A stretch of DNA of 64,000 bases. Origin: Enterococcus_D sp050529585. Lineage in GTDB: Bacteria > Bacillota > Bacilli > Lactobacillales > Enterococcaceae. Below, in pieces: positions 43,634 through 50,491 of the stretch. The notes under the pieces are model-generated. The model ran no database searches and had not been told where the DNA came from. It was given only the letters and a program-made list of their open reading frames with translations. A program made the position numbers and the translations under genes. Within the stretch, counting starts at the first letter, position 1. Every line of letters begins with the position of its first letter. The DNA is taken from positions 1,984,001 to 2,048,000 of the forward strand of contig NZ_CP172882.1 in assembly GCF_050529585.1 (NCBI RefSeq). The letters are read 5' to 3'.

Positions 43634-44404
43634 ATGGAAGGATTTAAGCATAAACGTGTCATTGTTACTGGAGCAGCTTCAGGTATCGGCAGAGCAACTG
43701 CGGAACAGTTTATTCAACAAGGCGCAATTGTAGGGTTGATTGATTTAAATGAGGAAGAACTTGCTGAAATCCAGCAATCTTTCAGAGATGATGTCTATGT
43801 TGAAGCAGTCGATGTTACGGATAGTGAAGGGTTGCAATCCGCAATCAGTACATTGGCTGAAGCGCTTGGCGGATTAGATATTTTACATGTCAATGCTGGT
43901 ATCAATGGTACCTTCACACCAATTGAAGAGCTGACGATTGAAGAATGGGATCAAACGATCGACACCAACCTTCGCAGCACATTTTTAACAGTCAAAGCAG
44001 CCATACCTTTAATGAAAGCAAATGGCGGCAGTATTGTGATCACAAGTTCAATCAATGGCAACCGCATTTTCAACAATTTTGGTGCTTCAGCTTATAGTAC
44101 CTCCAAAGCCGGACAAGTCGCTTTTGCCAAAATGGCTGCCCTTGAACTTTCAGGCTACAATATCAGAGTCAATGTTATTTGCCCTGGCGCAATTTCTACC
44201 AACATCGATGATCGCACTGAAGTTGAACCGGAAGTTGCACGTATCGAAATACCGGTGCACTATCCTGAACGTTCTCGCCCGTTGAAACAAGAAACAGGTG
44301 TGCCAGAACAAGTAGCCAATCTTGTCCTCTTCTTATCCTCAGAAGCTGCAGCAAATATCTCAGGCACAGAAGTCTATATCGATGGTGCCGAGTCTTTATT
44401 ATAA
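43634..44404 (+). CDS. Short-chain dehydrogenase/reductase (SDR)
   Basis: A 256-aa classical SDR: VTGAASGIGRATAEQF cofactor loop, VNAGING, catalytic Ser in VITSSINGN, YSTSKAG with Tyr and Lys, and NVICPGAISTNI. The Asp ending strand 2 (GLIDLNEEE) favours NAD. Substrate unknown. AAGGAGG precedes the ATG. It is a single-gene unit divergent from dinG. Confidence 0.93.
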   Translation: MEGFKHKRVIVTGAASGIGRATAEQFIQQGAIVGLIDLNEEELAEIQQSFRDDVYVEAVDVTDSEGLQSAISTLAEALGGLDILHVNAGINGTFTPIEELTIEEWDQTIDTNLRSTFLTVKAAIPLMKANGGSIVITSSINGNRIFNNFGASAYSTSKAGQVAFAKMAALELSGYNIRVNVICPGAISTNIDDRTEVEPEVARIEIPVHYPERSRPLKQETGVPEQVANLVLFLSSEAAANISGTEVYIDGAESLL

Positions 44405-44463
44405 ATAAAAAGCATTTGCCAACCACTGCTTCTGCTGTCTGGTTGACAAGTGCTTTTTATTTC
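44403..44463. terminator. Bidirectional terminator between SDR and HD genes
   Basis: AAATAAAAAGCA with an interrupted TTG-CAACCA arm pairs with TGGTTG-AAGTGCTTTTTATTT. It overlaps both stop codons. Confidence 0.8.
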
Positions 44464-45089
44464 TCGATCAATGTGGCAATTTCATCTAAGAAGGCGGTTT
44501 TACCATAAAAATCTGCATTCAGTAACTCAGGAAAGACTGCTTCAAAAAAGTACGACACGGATGGTCGATGACGATAATTTTTAACCGTCATTACCGCTTC
44601 ACGAAACATTTCTTTGAATACTTTGTCTGGGTTGCTTTTGGTGATTTCTTCGAATGATTCGTATAGTAAATCGATTTTATCGGCGATCGCTAAAAGTTGG
44701 CCTTCTAATGTATCATCTTTGCCATCTGCCAAACGACGACGGTAAATCGACTGTAGATCTTGCGGAATTTCTTCTTCTATAAAAACATCCGTCATTTTCT
44801 CTTCAACCGTCGATAACATCGCCCGTAATTCTTTGTTGGCATATTTCACCGGTGTTTTGATATCTCCAATAAAACGCTCGGTGTAATCATGATTCAATGC
44901 TTTTTCGTAAAGAATCTGCCAATTGACCGTATTCCCTGCGCGTTCTTCGATATCCGCCAGTGTTTGGGCAATCATTGTGACACGAAATGAATGTGCCGCA
45001 ACACTATGCTCCGTAAATTTGAAAAAACCTGGTGCCCGTTGAATTTTTTCCAAATTTGCTAAACCTAAAATAAATTCATTCAAGCCCAT
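44457..45089 (-). CDS. HD-domain hydrolase (YfbR-like nucleotidase)
   Basis: A 210-aa HD-superfamily phosphohydrolase. Metal ligands: His in EHSVAAHSFRVTMIAQ, His-Asp in KALNHDYTERFIGDI, and Asp in LAIADKIDLLYESFEE. YfbR is a 5'-deoxynucleotidase; the match is to fold and motif order, so the exact substrate is open. AAGGGGGG precedes the ATG. Longer in-frame upstream starts are rejected because they run through the preceding csp terminator. Confidence 0.88.
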   Translation of the reverse strand: MGLNEFILGLANLEKIQRAPGFFKFTEHSVAAHSFRVTMIAQTLADIEERAGNTVNWQILYEKALNHDYTERFIGDIKTPVKYANKELRAMLSTVEEKMTDVFIEEEIPQDLQSIYRRRLADGKDDTLEGQLLAIADKIDLLYESFEEITKSNPDKVFKEMFREAVMTVKNYRHRPSVSYFFEAVFPELLNADFYGKTAFLDEIATLIEK

Positions 45090-45153
45090 AAAAAGCCCCC
45101 CTTTTTTTATCATTATATCAAGCCAAAATAAAATCAACAAATTAAATAAGCGC

Positions 45154-45182
45154 ACAAAAAAAGAGCAGCTAAGCTGCTCTAT
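45154..45182 (-). terminator. Terminator after second cold shock gene
   Basis: AGAGCAGC-TAA-GCTGCTCT stem (near-perfect palindrome) followed by T7 on the minus strand. Confidence 0.88.
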
Positions 45183-45196
45183 GATCGACAATTTGA

Positions 45197-45397
45197 TTAA
45201 GCTTTGTTTACGTTAGTAGCTTGAGGTCCGCGTTGTCCGTCTTCGATATCGAAAGTAACTGCTTGGCCTTCTTCTAAAGTTTTGAAGCCTTCGCCTTGGA
45301 TAGCTGAAAAGTGAACGAATACATCGTTGCCGTTTTCTGCTGTGATAAATCCGAAGCCTTTGTCTGAGTTAAACCATTTCACTGTACCTGTTTCCAT
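45197..45397 (-). CDS. Cold shock protein (CspA family), copy 2
   Basis: A 66-aa OB-fold RNA chaperone with RNP1 KGFGFIT and RNP2 DVFVHFSAI; about three quarters identical to copy 1 by eye. AAGGAGG precedes the ATG. The transcript has a leader of about 115 bases, typical of cold-inducible csp mRNAs, and a TGTGTATATACACA palindrome abuts the ribosome site. Confidence 0.94.
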   Translation of the reverse strand: METGTVKWFNSDKGFGFITAENGNDVFVHFSAIQGEGFKTLEEGQAVTFDIEDGQRGPQATNVNKA

Positions 45398-45412
45398 AAT
45401 AAAAATCCTCCT

Positions 45413-45426
45413 TGTGTATATACACA
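45413..45426 (-). promoter_or_regulatory. Palindrome next to csp ribosome binding site
   Basis: TGTGTATATACACA, a perfect 14-base palindrome, directly precedes AGGAGG in the csp leader. As RNA it could form a weak hairpin that changes with temperature; as DNA it could be an operator. Confidence 0.4.
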
Positions 45427-45519
45427 TATTTTGCAATTACTTGTATAAGGTGAAAATGTGGAAGATGTTTAAGATGAAACAAGCTACCATAATTTACCGT
45501 AACAAATACTACAATATGT

Positions 45520-45548
45520 ATTATAGCACACAACCAACGGCTTGACTA
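45520..45548 (-). promoter_or_regulatory. Promoter of cold shock gene 2
   Basis: Minus strand: -35 TAGTCA, 17-base spacer ending in TGC (extended -10), -10 TATAAT. Start of RNA expected near 45513. Confidence 0.65.
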
Positions 45549-45596
45549 ATAGAAAATCCAAAAAAATGAAAACGCATTTATTTTATTGATATCACA

Positions 45597-45636
45597 AAGG
45601 CTGAACGCCAATAATTATCGCGTTCAGCCTTCTTTT
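45597..45636 (-). terminator. Hairpin after baeRF gene
   Basis: AAGGCTGAACGC/GCGTTCAGCCTT, a perfect 12-bp stem, 11-base loop. Short T-runs on both sides. Confidence 0.75.
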
Positions 45637-45663
45637 AATCGTCAATCGTGTCCCTCAGTGGTC

Positions 45664-46788
45664 CTAGTAGCGTAATATCGCCGTTAAACTTTTCTCACCG
45701 GGTGCGTCTTTTTGTTCCAAGATCGCTACTTCACCACCGTTATCAACCACGTCTTTGGCCAATGTATTCAGCACTTGTCTGCGGTCGTACTCCGTATCAG
45801 GGTCTTCACCAAAACCATCAACCAGATTAGAGGTGGCAATAAAGAGTTGTGCGATACGTCCTGCTTTTGCAGCTGGAACAATATCCACCAATTGATCAAT
45901 AAATTTACGGTCCAGTAGTTTATCATAGGTAGATATTTGTTGCTGCGTCAAATCTTCCACAAGTTTATTGACACATGCTTGAATATCTTTCAATGACAAC
46001 GGCGCCGGTGAAGTCGCAATATTCGGTGTCGCCTGGAAGAAACTCGTTTTTGCATTCTTTTTAAATAAGGTTTGATTTTCAGGTAACGCAAATAGATACA
46101 GCGTCAAGTTCTCATCATTCGAAAAATCATTTCGGAAGAATGCATCCACTGCTTGATAATAGTTGACATGATCGATCTCTAATTCTTCATCTTTGGCACT
46201 AAACCCGTGGTAAGCGACACCTTCGCCTCCAGTATTCGCACCACCTTGGGCACTATAATTGAAATCTCCACCACCAGTGATTTCTTCTCCCAGCGCTTTT
46301 TCCATGGTGGTCGGTGCCTCTTCTGGTAATTCAACTTCTGAAACAACTTTATTTTCAACTTGATATAGTTTCATTGAATCACGGTTTAAAGCCAATACAT
46401 AAAATGGATCGTTGAATTGAGCATTCTTGATGATCGCAAGCAAATATGGTGTTTCACCGACATAGTATTGGTCATCAACACGAATACTTAAGCGGTGGAT
46501 CAGTACTTCTTCTGCTGTTAAAATCACAGCGGCACTAGTAGTACTACTACGCCAAAAAGATTGATCAGCTAATATGCCATCAATTTTACTTTGGAATGGT
46601 GCCCAGTCATGTTCTGGATATTTCTTTTCAAAACGTCTCTTTGCTTCTTTAGCAAAATTTTTGAACTTGATTTGGTCCTTCTCCACATTTTGGTGTCCGA
46701 CATGCGTATTAAGCATAATGGTGACAAATGGTCCGTTGAGCCCTTCAGCTGTAACTTGTGACAAAAAAGATTTCGCAATTTTTACCAT
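45664..46788 (-). CDS. baeRF-family (release-factor-like) protein
   Basis: A 374-aa protein resembling the bacterial archaeo-eukaryotic release factor superfamily: ILTAEEVLIHRLSIRVDDQYYVGETPYLLAI, FYVLALNRDSMKLYQV, then a middle domain and a C-terminal L7Ae/eRF1-domain-3-like part (AGRIAQLFIATSNLVDGFGEDPDTEYDRRQVLNTLAKDVVDNGGEVAIL). Such proteins are suggested to act on stalled ribosomes, but roles are unproven. No GGQ motif is seen; GGGDFNYSAQGGANTGG fills the position of a flexible loop. AGGAGG lies 9 bases before the ATG. Confidence 0.82.
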   Translation of the reverse strand: MVKIAKSFLSQVTAEGLNGPFVTIMLNTHVGHQNVEKDQIKFKNFAKEAKRRFEKKYPEHDWAPFQSKIDGILADQSFWRSSTTSAAVILTAEEVLIHRLSIRVDDQYYVGETPYLLAIIKNAQFNDPFYVLALNRDSMKLYQVENKVVSEVELPEEAPTTMEKALGEEITGGGDFNYSAQGGANTGGEGVAYHGFSAKDEELEIDHVNYYQAVDAFFRNDFSNDENLTLYLFALPENQTLFKKNAKTSFFQATPNIATSPAPLSLKDIQACVNKLVEDLTQQQISTYDKLLDRKFIDQLVDIVPAAKAGRIAQLFIATSNLVDGFGEDPDTEYDRRQVLNTLAKDVVDNGGEVAILEQKDAPGEKSLTAILRY

Positions 46789-46996
46789 TCCACATTACCT
46801 CCTACTTTATCGTATACAAACCAAGTGTACCACGCTTGATTTGTCCAATAAAGTAAAACGATTGCATGTTGCCAATAGTTTCTTTCGTCCATGAATGATT
46901 CTCTTTTGGGTGGTGGTATCATCCTAATTAGACCAGCAATATTATAGGTCTCAAATCTAAGCATGCATGATTCTTACTTTTTCTCTCGTTCTCATC

Positions 46997-47025
46997 TTGC
47001 GAGAATGATCATTTACAGGTAAAAT
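46997..47025 (+). promoter_or_regulatory. Promoter of tRNA-Arg
   Basis: -35 TTGCGA, 17-base spacer, -10 TAAAAT, with RNA start expected a few bases before the tRNA. Confidence 0.65.
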
Positions 47026-47036
47026 AGACCTATTGT

Positions 47037-47108
47037 GTTCCCTTAGTTAAATGGATATAACAAGTCCCTCCTAAGGATTAGTTGCTGGTTCGATTCCGGC
47101 AGGGAACG
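47037..47108 (+). tRNA. tRNA-Arg (anticodon CCT)
   Basis: A full cloverleaf can be drawn. The acceptor GTTCCCT pairs with AGGGAAC (7 of 7), the D stem is GTTA/TAAC, and the anticodon stem AGTCC/GGATT encloses loop CTCCTAA with anticodon CCT. The T stem GCTGG/CCGGC has loop TTCGATT. The discriminator is G and CCA is not encoded. It reads AGG codons. It is followed by its own terminator, then by A+T-rich DNA. Confidence 0.95.
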
Positions 47109-47124
47109 TTGAATCACCGTATTT

Positions 47125-47150
47125 TCCCTTGTAGATCAAGGGATTTTTTT
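47125..47150 (+). terminator. Terminator after tRNA-Arg
   Basis: TCCCTTG/CAAGGGA stem with a TAGAT loop and T7. Confidence 0.9.
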
Positions 47151-47217
47151 ATTTGTTCTACTAGGAAAATTTTTTTATTGTATTTTGATAAATATACTCG
47201 GTTTGTAGAATTTCAAG

Positions 47218-47500
47218 CTAAACAACTACTAACTTAAAGATTTTTACTTCATCTATAGCTAATTGACTTGCAATTTTTATGGCTGCAACTTTATATATCG
47301 GCAAGTCATTACTATTATCTCCAATAGGAATAATCCGTGGTGCTTTTATTCCATCTCGTTTATTTATTAATTTTGGAAGTATCTCAATATTATTACCTGT
47401 AACAAAGAAATCCGTCTCCTCATTTCACTGGATCACATCAAAAAAATCTTTAGTTGTCGATCATCTATATAAATGTTGATTTGCATAATATTTTTTAAAA
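47218..47500 (-). pseudogene. Decayed HAD-family hydrolase C-terminal fragment
   Basis: Read on the minus strand in one frame, about 75 codons are protein-like: FFVTGNNIEILPKLINKR and IIPIGDNSNDLPIYKVAA, the last matching the HAD motif IV GDxxND of Cof/phosphoserine-phosphatase-type enzymes. The frame ends at a TAG but upstream is broken by two TGA codons at positions where Trp would be plausible, and no start or ribosome site exists. No sequence further upstream supports the N-terminal HAD Asp motif. I read it as a relic of a gene otherwise lost. Confidence 0.45.
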
Positions 47501-47684
47501 ACTCAAATTGACTAAACTATGTATTACCAAAATAAGCTATGAATTAAATTAAAAGAGTTAATTAGTATTTCCTTATCTGCAGTGAACTTTTACTCCTATG
47601 GATTATGGGATTGATATCACTTATTTACTAATCTGTAATAATCACTATTTTATTTCTTATCATTCAACTTCATTCCACACAAAA

Positions 47685-47713
47685 TAGAAAGCGTTTGCAA
47701 TAAATGGTATAAT
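47685..47713 (+). promoter_or_regulatory. Extended -10 promoter with cre-like site
   Basis: TGG-TATAAT (47705-47713) upstream of the small HTH gene. A cre-like sequence, 14 of 16 consensus positions, lies at 47685-47700 where the -35 would be, so CcpA binding could block or help the polymerase. Confidence 0.5.
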
Positions 47714-47745
47714 TACTATGAATACAAAAAACAGGAGATGATAAA

Positions 47746-48036
47746 ATGATAAAAAAACTTTCAGAACGTGAAAAAGAAATCGCAAATATTTTATCTCGTG
47801 GTATTAAATATAAAATTCTAATTAGCAAAGATATAAATCTTAACAATGTTTCTGTAAATAACAACCTGAATAGTCTAGGAATATGGAAATATTTAAATGT
47901 TAGTAAAAATGAAGGTGTTTTAACATCAGTTTATAATGAAAAGGAATTAAAAAATAAGCTTGAATTTATTTTTGGAAAAAATATGATATCTATAAAAAAA
48001 TGTATTGAATCCCCCTTCCAAGGCCTCCCTATTTAA
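47746..48036 (+). CDS. Small protein with LuxR/GerE-like HTH
   Basis: 96 aa. LSEREKEIANILSRGIKYKIL and VSVNNNLNSLGIWKYLNV follow the spacing of LuxR-type helix-turn-helix domains (LTxREKEVLxLLAxG... TVxxHLxxI), but no receiver or sensor domain precedes it and the recognition helix is unusual. The remainder (about 60-96) is unassigned. AGGAG precedes the ATG by 7 bases and an extended -10 promoter lies upstream, so it is probably expressed. A+T-rich and flanked by relics, it looks acquired. Confidence 0.6.
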   Translation: MIKKLSEREKEIANILSRGIKYKILISKDINLNNVSVNNNLNSLGIWKYLNVSKNEGVLTSVYNEKELKNKLEFIFGKNMISIKKCIESPFQGLPI

Positions 48037-48314
48037 ATAGATAACTTTTATAAACCTCTCATCTTTAAATATTTTTATGATTTTTAACTATATATACTTA
48101 CAATATTCAGAATTTAAATACTCAAAAAAAGGTTTGGAATATATAAAAATTGTATCAAATATAATATTTCTGATGTATCTTTTTGGATATCTCTTTTTTT
48201 ATCCTTTTTGATAAAAAATAGTATTGACGGGAAACCCTAAGATTTCCCACCAACACTAACTATTGTAGAGCCTTCTTTTCTTAAGGACTTATGTCACAGT
48301 CCCTTATTTTTTCC
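48037..48314. other. A+T-rich stretch without convincing gene
   Basis: A 44-codon frame on the plus strand (48077-48211) encodes a hydrophobic peptide with aromatic-rich YLFGYLFFYPF, but has no ribosome site and may be chance or a relic. A weak hairpin at 48281-48311 (AAGGACT/AGTCcCTT then T6) may end plus-strand transcription. Confidence 0.35.
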
Positions 48315-49493
48315 TCAGAAATAATCTTCTAAAACTGGTTTTCCTTTAGGTAGATTGGTATCAAAAAAGCCAACAACTGCTTCATCTGCTATAACTTCTC
48401 CAAAAAACAGCAACGCTTTGATATCCTGAACACCAAAAAGCAATTGTCCAATGCGCTGTATTGAGGTCTTCAAACAAGGAAGTTCCGTTTTTGTTACCCG
48501 CTTGATGCAAGGTCTTTGATCTTCAAAAGATAGTTCATATACACCATTGTTCCATGGCGCATATTCATCATTGTCAATTTGAATCGCAATCTTACCTTCT
48601 TTATTTGTGAATGGATAAGTCTTTAAAAATAGTTCTAAATCGATGATCCTAGTCATCATATCGGGCCTTGAACTGATTGCAGGCATTGGTTTTTTGGCAA
48701 ACGCTTGTAAATGTCTGCTATCATCTCCTACTTGATAATGGATCTTAGCGACTGAGTCACGATGCGACACAATCAATCGATTGAGTCCGTGAAACGCCTC
48801 GCCACTGACGTACCCCCATTCTTCGATCAGAAATGTGCCCTGGTCAATCGAATAAATCAAATAGCCTTCCGGTACACCAGTCGCATTATAATAGATAGCA
48901 AAGGTAAATGTTTTACGCAATGTAAACTTGATGTCTTCCCACCAAGCGTCCCGTATAAGGGCGCCTCTATGATTTTTTGCTTGCTGATGATAGATGTGAT
49001 GAATGATCGGTTTAGCTTGTTCCCAAGTTAAACGTTTGATTGATCCTGCCGTTTTAGGACTGTCTGGCCAATCGATTGATTTGATATCATAAACGCTGCG
49101 TTCAAAAGTATATTCGTAACCGTATCTGCGATAAAAAGGAAACGAGAATGGTGCCAAATAAGATAGAGGAATGTTTTGATCATAACAATCCTTTATCACT
49201 TGTTTCATGATTCGGTCGATCCTTCCTTGTCCACGGTATTCCGGATAAGAAGCCACAAAACCGATTCCGGCCATTGGATAGGCAGTACCATGTAAGTTCA
49301 CATTGAATAAAGTGGCCATGACTTGGCTTGCCAAACGTCCATCGTCATCATAAGATCCATAGTTCCATGAATGCGCCGCAAGCCTTTGATAGCGATCAAT
49401 ATTTTTTTCACTCAACGCCCATTGGAAAGCATATGCAACCAAATCCAATACATCTTGATCGCCAAAAGTTGTCATTTTTTTCACATCATTCAT
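48315..49493 (-). CDS. Eis-like GNAT acetyltransferase
   Basis: A 392-aa protein with the three-part Eis layout: an N-terminal GNAT domain with the acetyl-CoA loop YPEYRGQGRIDRIMKQV, a second GNAT-like domain (about 150-290), and a C-terminal sterol-carrier-like domain (LELFLKTYPF to VVGFFDTNLP). The tyrosine-rich SFPFYRRYGYEYTFER is a family block, and the chain ends in a free C-terminal aromatic residue as Eis proteins do. Eis acetylates amines, in some bacteria aminoglycosides; substrate here unknown. AAGGAGA precedes the ATG. Confidence 0.88.
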   Translation of the reverse strand: MNDVKKMTTFGDQDVLDLVAYAFQWALSEKNIDRYQRLAAHSWNYGSYDDDGRLASQVMATLFNVNLHGTAYPMAGIGFVASYPEYRGQGRIDRIMKQVIKDCYDQNIPLSYLAPFSFPFYRRYGYEYTFERSVYDIKSIDWPDSPKTAGSIKRLTWEQAKPIIHHIYHQQAKNHRGALIRDAWWEDIKFTLRKTFTFAIYYNATGVPEGYLIYSIDQGTFLIEEWGYVSGEAFHGLNRLIVSHRDSVAKIHYQVGDDSRHLQAFAKKPMPAISSRPDMMTRIIDLELFLKTYPFTNKEGKIAIQIDNDEYAPWNNGVYELSFEDQRPCIKRVTKTELPCLKTSIQRIGQLLFGVQDIKALLFFGEVIADEAVVGFFDTNLPKGKPVLEDYF

Positions 49494-49510
49494 CTATATC
49501 TCTCCTTTTA

Positions 49511-49542
49511 AAGCAAAAAAGGCGTCTTAAGACCCCTTTAGT
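49511..49542 (-). terminator. Terminator of the PTS operon
   Basis: AAAGGcGTCTTAAGACcCCTTT stem, T6 on the minus strand, overlapping the DUF3284 stop. Confidence 0.85.
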
Positions 49543-49951
49543 ATGCTTCTTCCATCATAAGTAACATTTTTTTGAACTGTTTACGTTTGAAATACCCTAA
49601 AATCGTTCCCAGTACCATGTCATTCATTTGTTGTAAAATACCAAAAGATTTCATTGATTCCGTATAAATGATTTTGCTTGTTTTCTCATCAAGTGGCTGA
49701 ATTTCATAACGTACAACAAATTCATTTTTTGTTGTTTCAGTTTTGAATTGATAGACATGATTTTCAATGACTTCACTAATCGTGATCTTGGCACGGCTGG
49801 AAGAGGAGAATTCTTTTACATACTCATAACCCTCTAGTTGTTTGGGTGATAGTGTTTTCCCAGTTGCTTTGCGAATATCAAAAATCACAGAATTGATGAC
49901 TTGATCATAAAATGCTTTAGCAGGAATCGATAATGTTTTTTCTACCTTCAT
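49538..49951 (-). CDS. DUF3284 family protein
   Basis: A 137-aa soluble protein of the DUF3284 family (KTLSIPAKAFYDQVINSVIFDIRKATGK, GYEYVKEF, RYEIQPLDEKTSKIIYTES). The fold resembles SRPBCC-type ligand binders. Members occur beside lactose/cellobiose-type PTS genes, as here; function unknown. The start overlaps the DUF3188 stop by 4 bases and follows AGGGGGG. Confidence 0.85.
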   Translation of the reverse strand: MKVEKTLSIPAKAFYDQVINSVIFDIRKATGKTLSPKQLEGYEYVKEFSSSSRAKITISEVIENHVYQFKTETTKNEFVVRYEIQPLDEKTSKIIYTESMKSFGILQQMNDMVLGTILGYFKRKQFKKMLLMMEEAY

Positions 49952-50136
49952 TCTGACTGCCCCCTATCTGACTGTTCAGCTTTTTTCTTCCCTTTCATAA
50001 ATAAAACACTCCCAGCAACGATTAAAGCGACTCCAGTAGTGAAGCTGAAAATATCTAACTGCAAATTACTTGGATTCATGCTATACAAAATCACCAGTAA
50101 CCCAATACTACATAAAAACAAGCCGTTTTTTAACAT
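49948..50136 (-). CDS. DUF3188 family small membrane protein
   Basis: A 62-aa protein with two helices (about 5-21 and 31-48) and a basic, hydrophilic tail GKKKAEQSDRGQ. It resembles DUF3188. The ATG lies 8 bases after AGGAT; a TTG two codons earlier is too close to the ribosome site. Coupled to DUF3284 downstream. Confidence 0.75.
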   Translation of the reverse strand: MLKNGLFLCSIGLLVILYSMNPSNLQLDIFSFTTGVALIVAGSVLFMKGKKKAEQSDRGQSE

Positions 50137-50180
50137 GTTCAATCATCCTATCTTTCTTTGATCATCAGAAACAGTGTGAT

Positions 50181-50402
50181 CTATACAGCTGCCGCTTGAA
50201 AATACAATACGGAACCCCATGGTTGTGCTTTGATTAATTCTTTTGCTTTTTTGGCAGCAGCTTCAGTATCTTCTCCTGTCGTTGTAAATATCAATTTGAT
50301 GCCTTGTTTTTCTTTAAATGAATATGATAACCCATCCTCATTATATCCTTCTAATAATTCTTTGATTGCATCTTGTTGCATAGCACTTGCAATTGAAATC
50401 AT
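50181..50402 (-). CDS. Unrecognised 73-aa protein of the PTS operon
   Basis: Small soluble protein with no known domain that I recognise. The pattern alternates strands and helices (GIKLIFTTTGEDTEAAAKKAKELIKAQPWGSVLYF), suggesting a compact alpha/beta fold. GGAGGAG precedes the ATG. It follows the EIIC gene across a hairpin terminator, so its expression may be lower than the transporter genes. Confidence 0.7.
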   Translation of the reverse strand: MISIASAMQQDAIKELLEGYNEDGLSYSFKEKQGIKLIFTTTGEDTEAAAKKAKELIKAQPWGSVLYFQAAAV

Positions 50403-50438
50403 ATCTTACTCCTCCTAAATTTAATGATAAATAATAAA

Positions 50439-50475
50439 GGAACTGCTGACTTCACACTGAAGCGATAGCAGTTCC
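50439..50475 (-). terminator. Intra-operon terminator after EIIC
   Basis: GGAACTGCT/AGCAGTTCC with an inner ACTTC/GAAGC pairing; a T-rich TTTATTATTT follows on the minus strand. It may reduce expression of the three small genes downstream. Confidence 0.75.
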
Positions 50476-50491
50476 TCCGGTTTTTAAAGGG

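Noticed and set aside
46782..46964. 60-aa frame on the minus strand ahead of the baeRF gene
   Set aside because: It runs through the baeRF ribosome site and likely promoter; Trp/Tyr-rich sequence matches nothing known and it has no ribosome site of its own.
47279..47479. 66-aa frame on the plus strand downstream of tRNA-Arg
   Set aside because: No ribosome site and odd composition; the opposite strand carries the HAD-like relic that explains the openness.
47218..47500. Recoded TGA (selenocysteine or Trp) in the HAD-like frame
   Set aside because: No start codon, ribosome site, N-terminal HAD motif or SECIS-like hairpin; decay explains the stops more simply.
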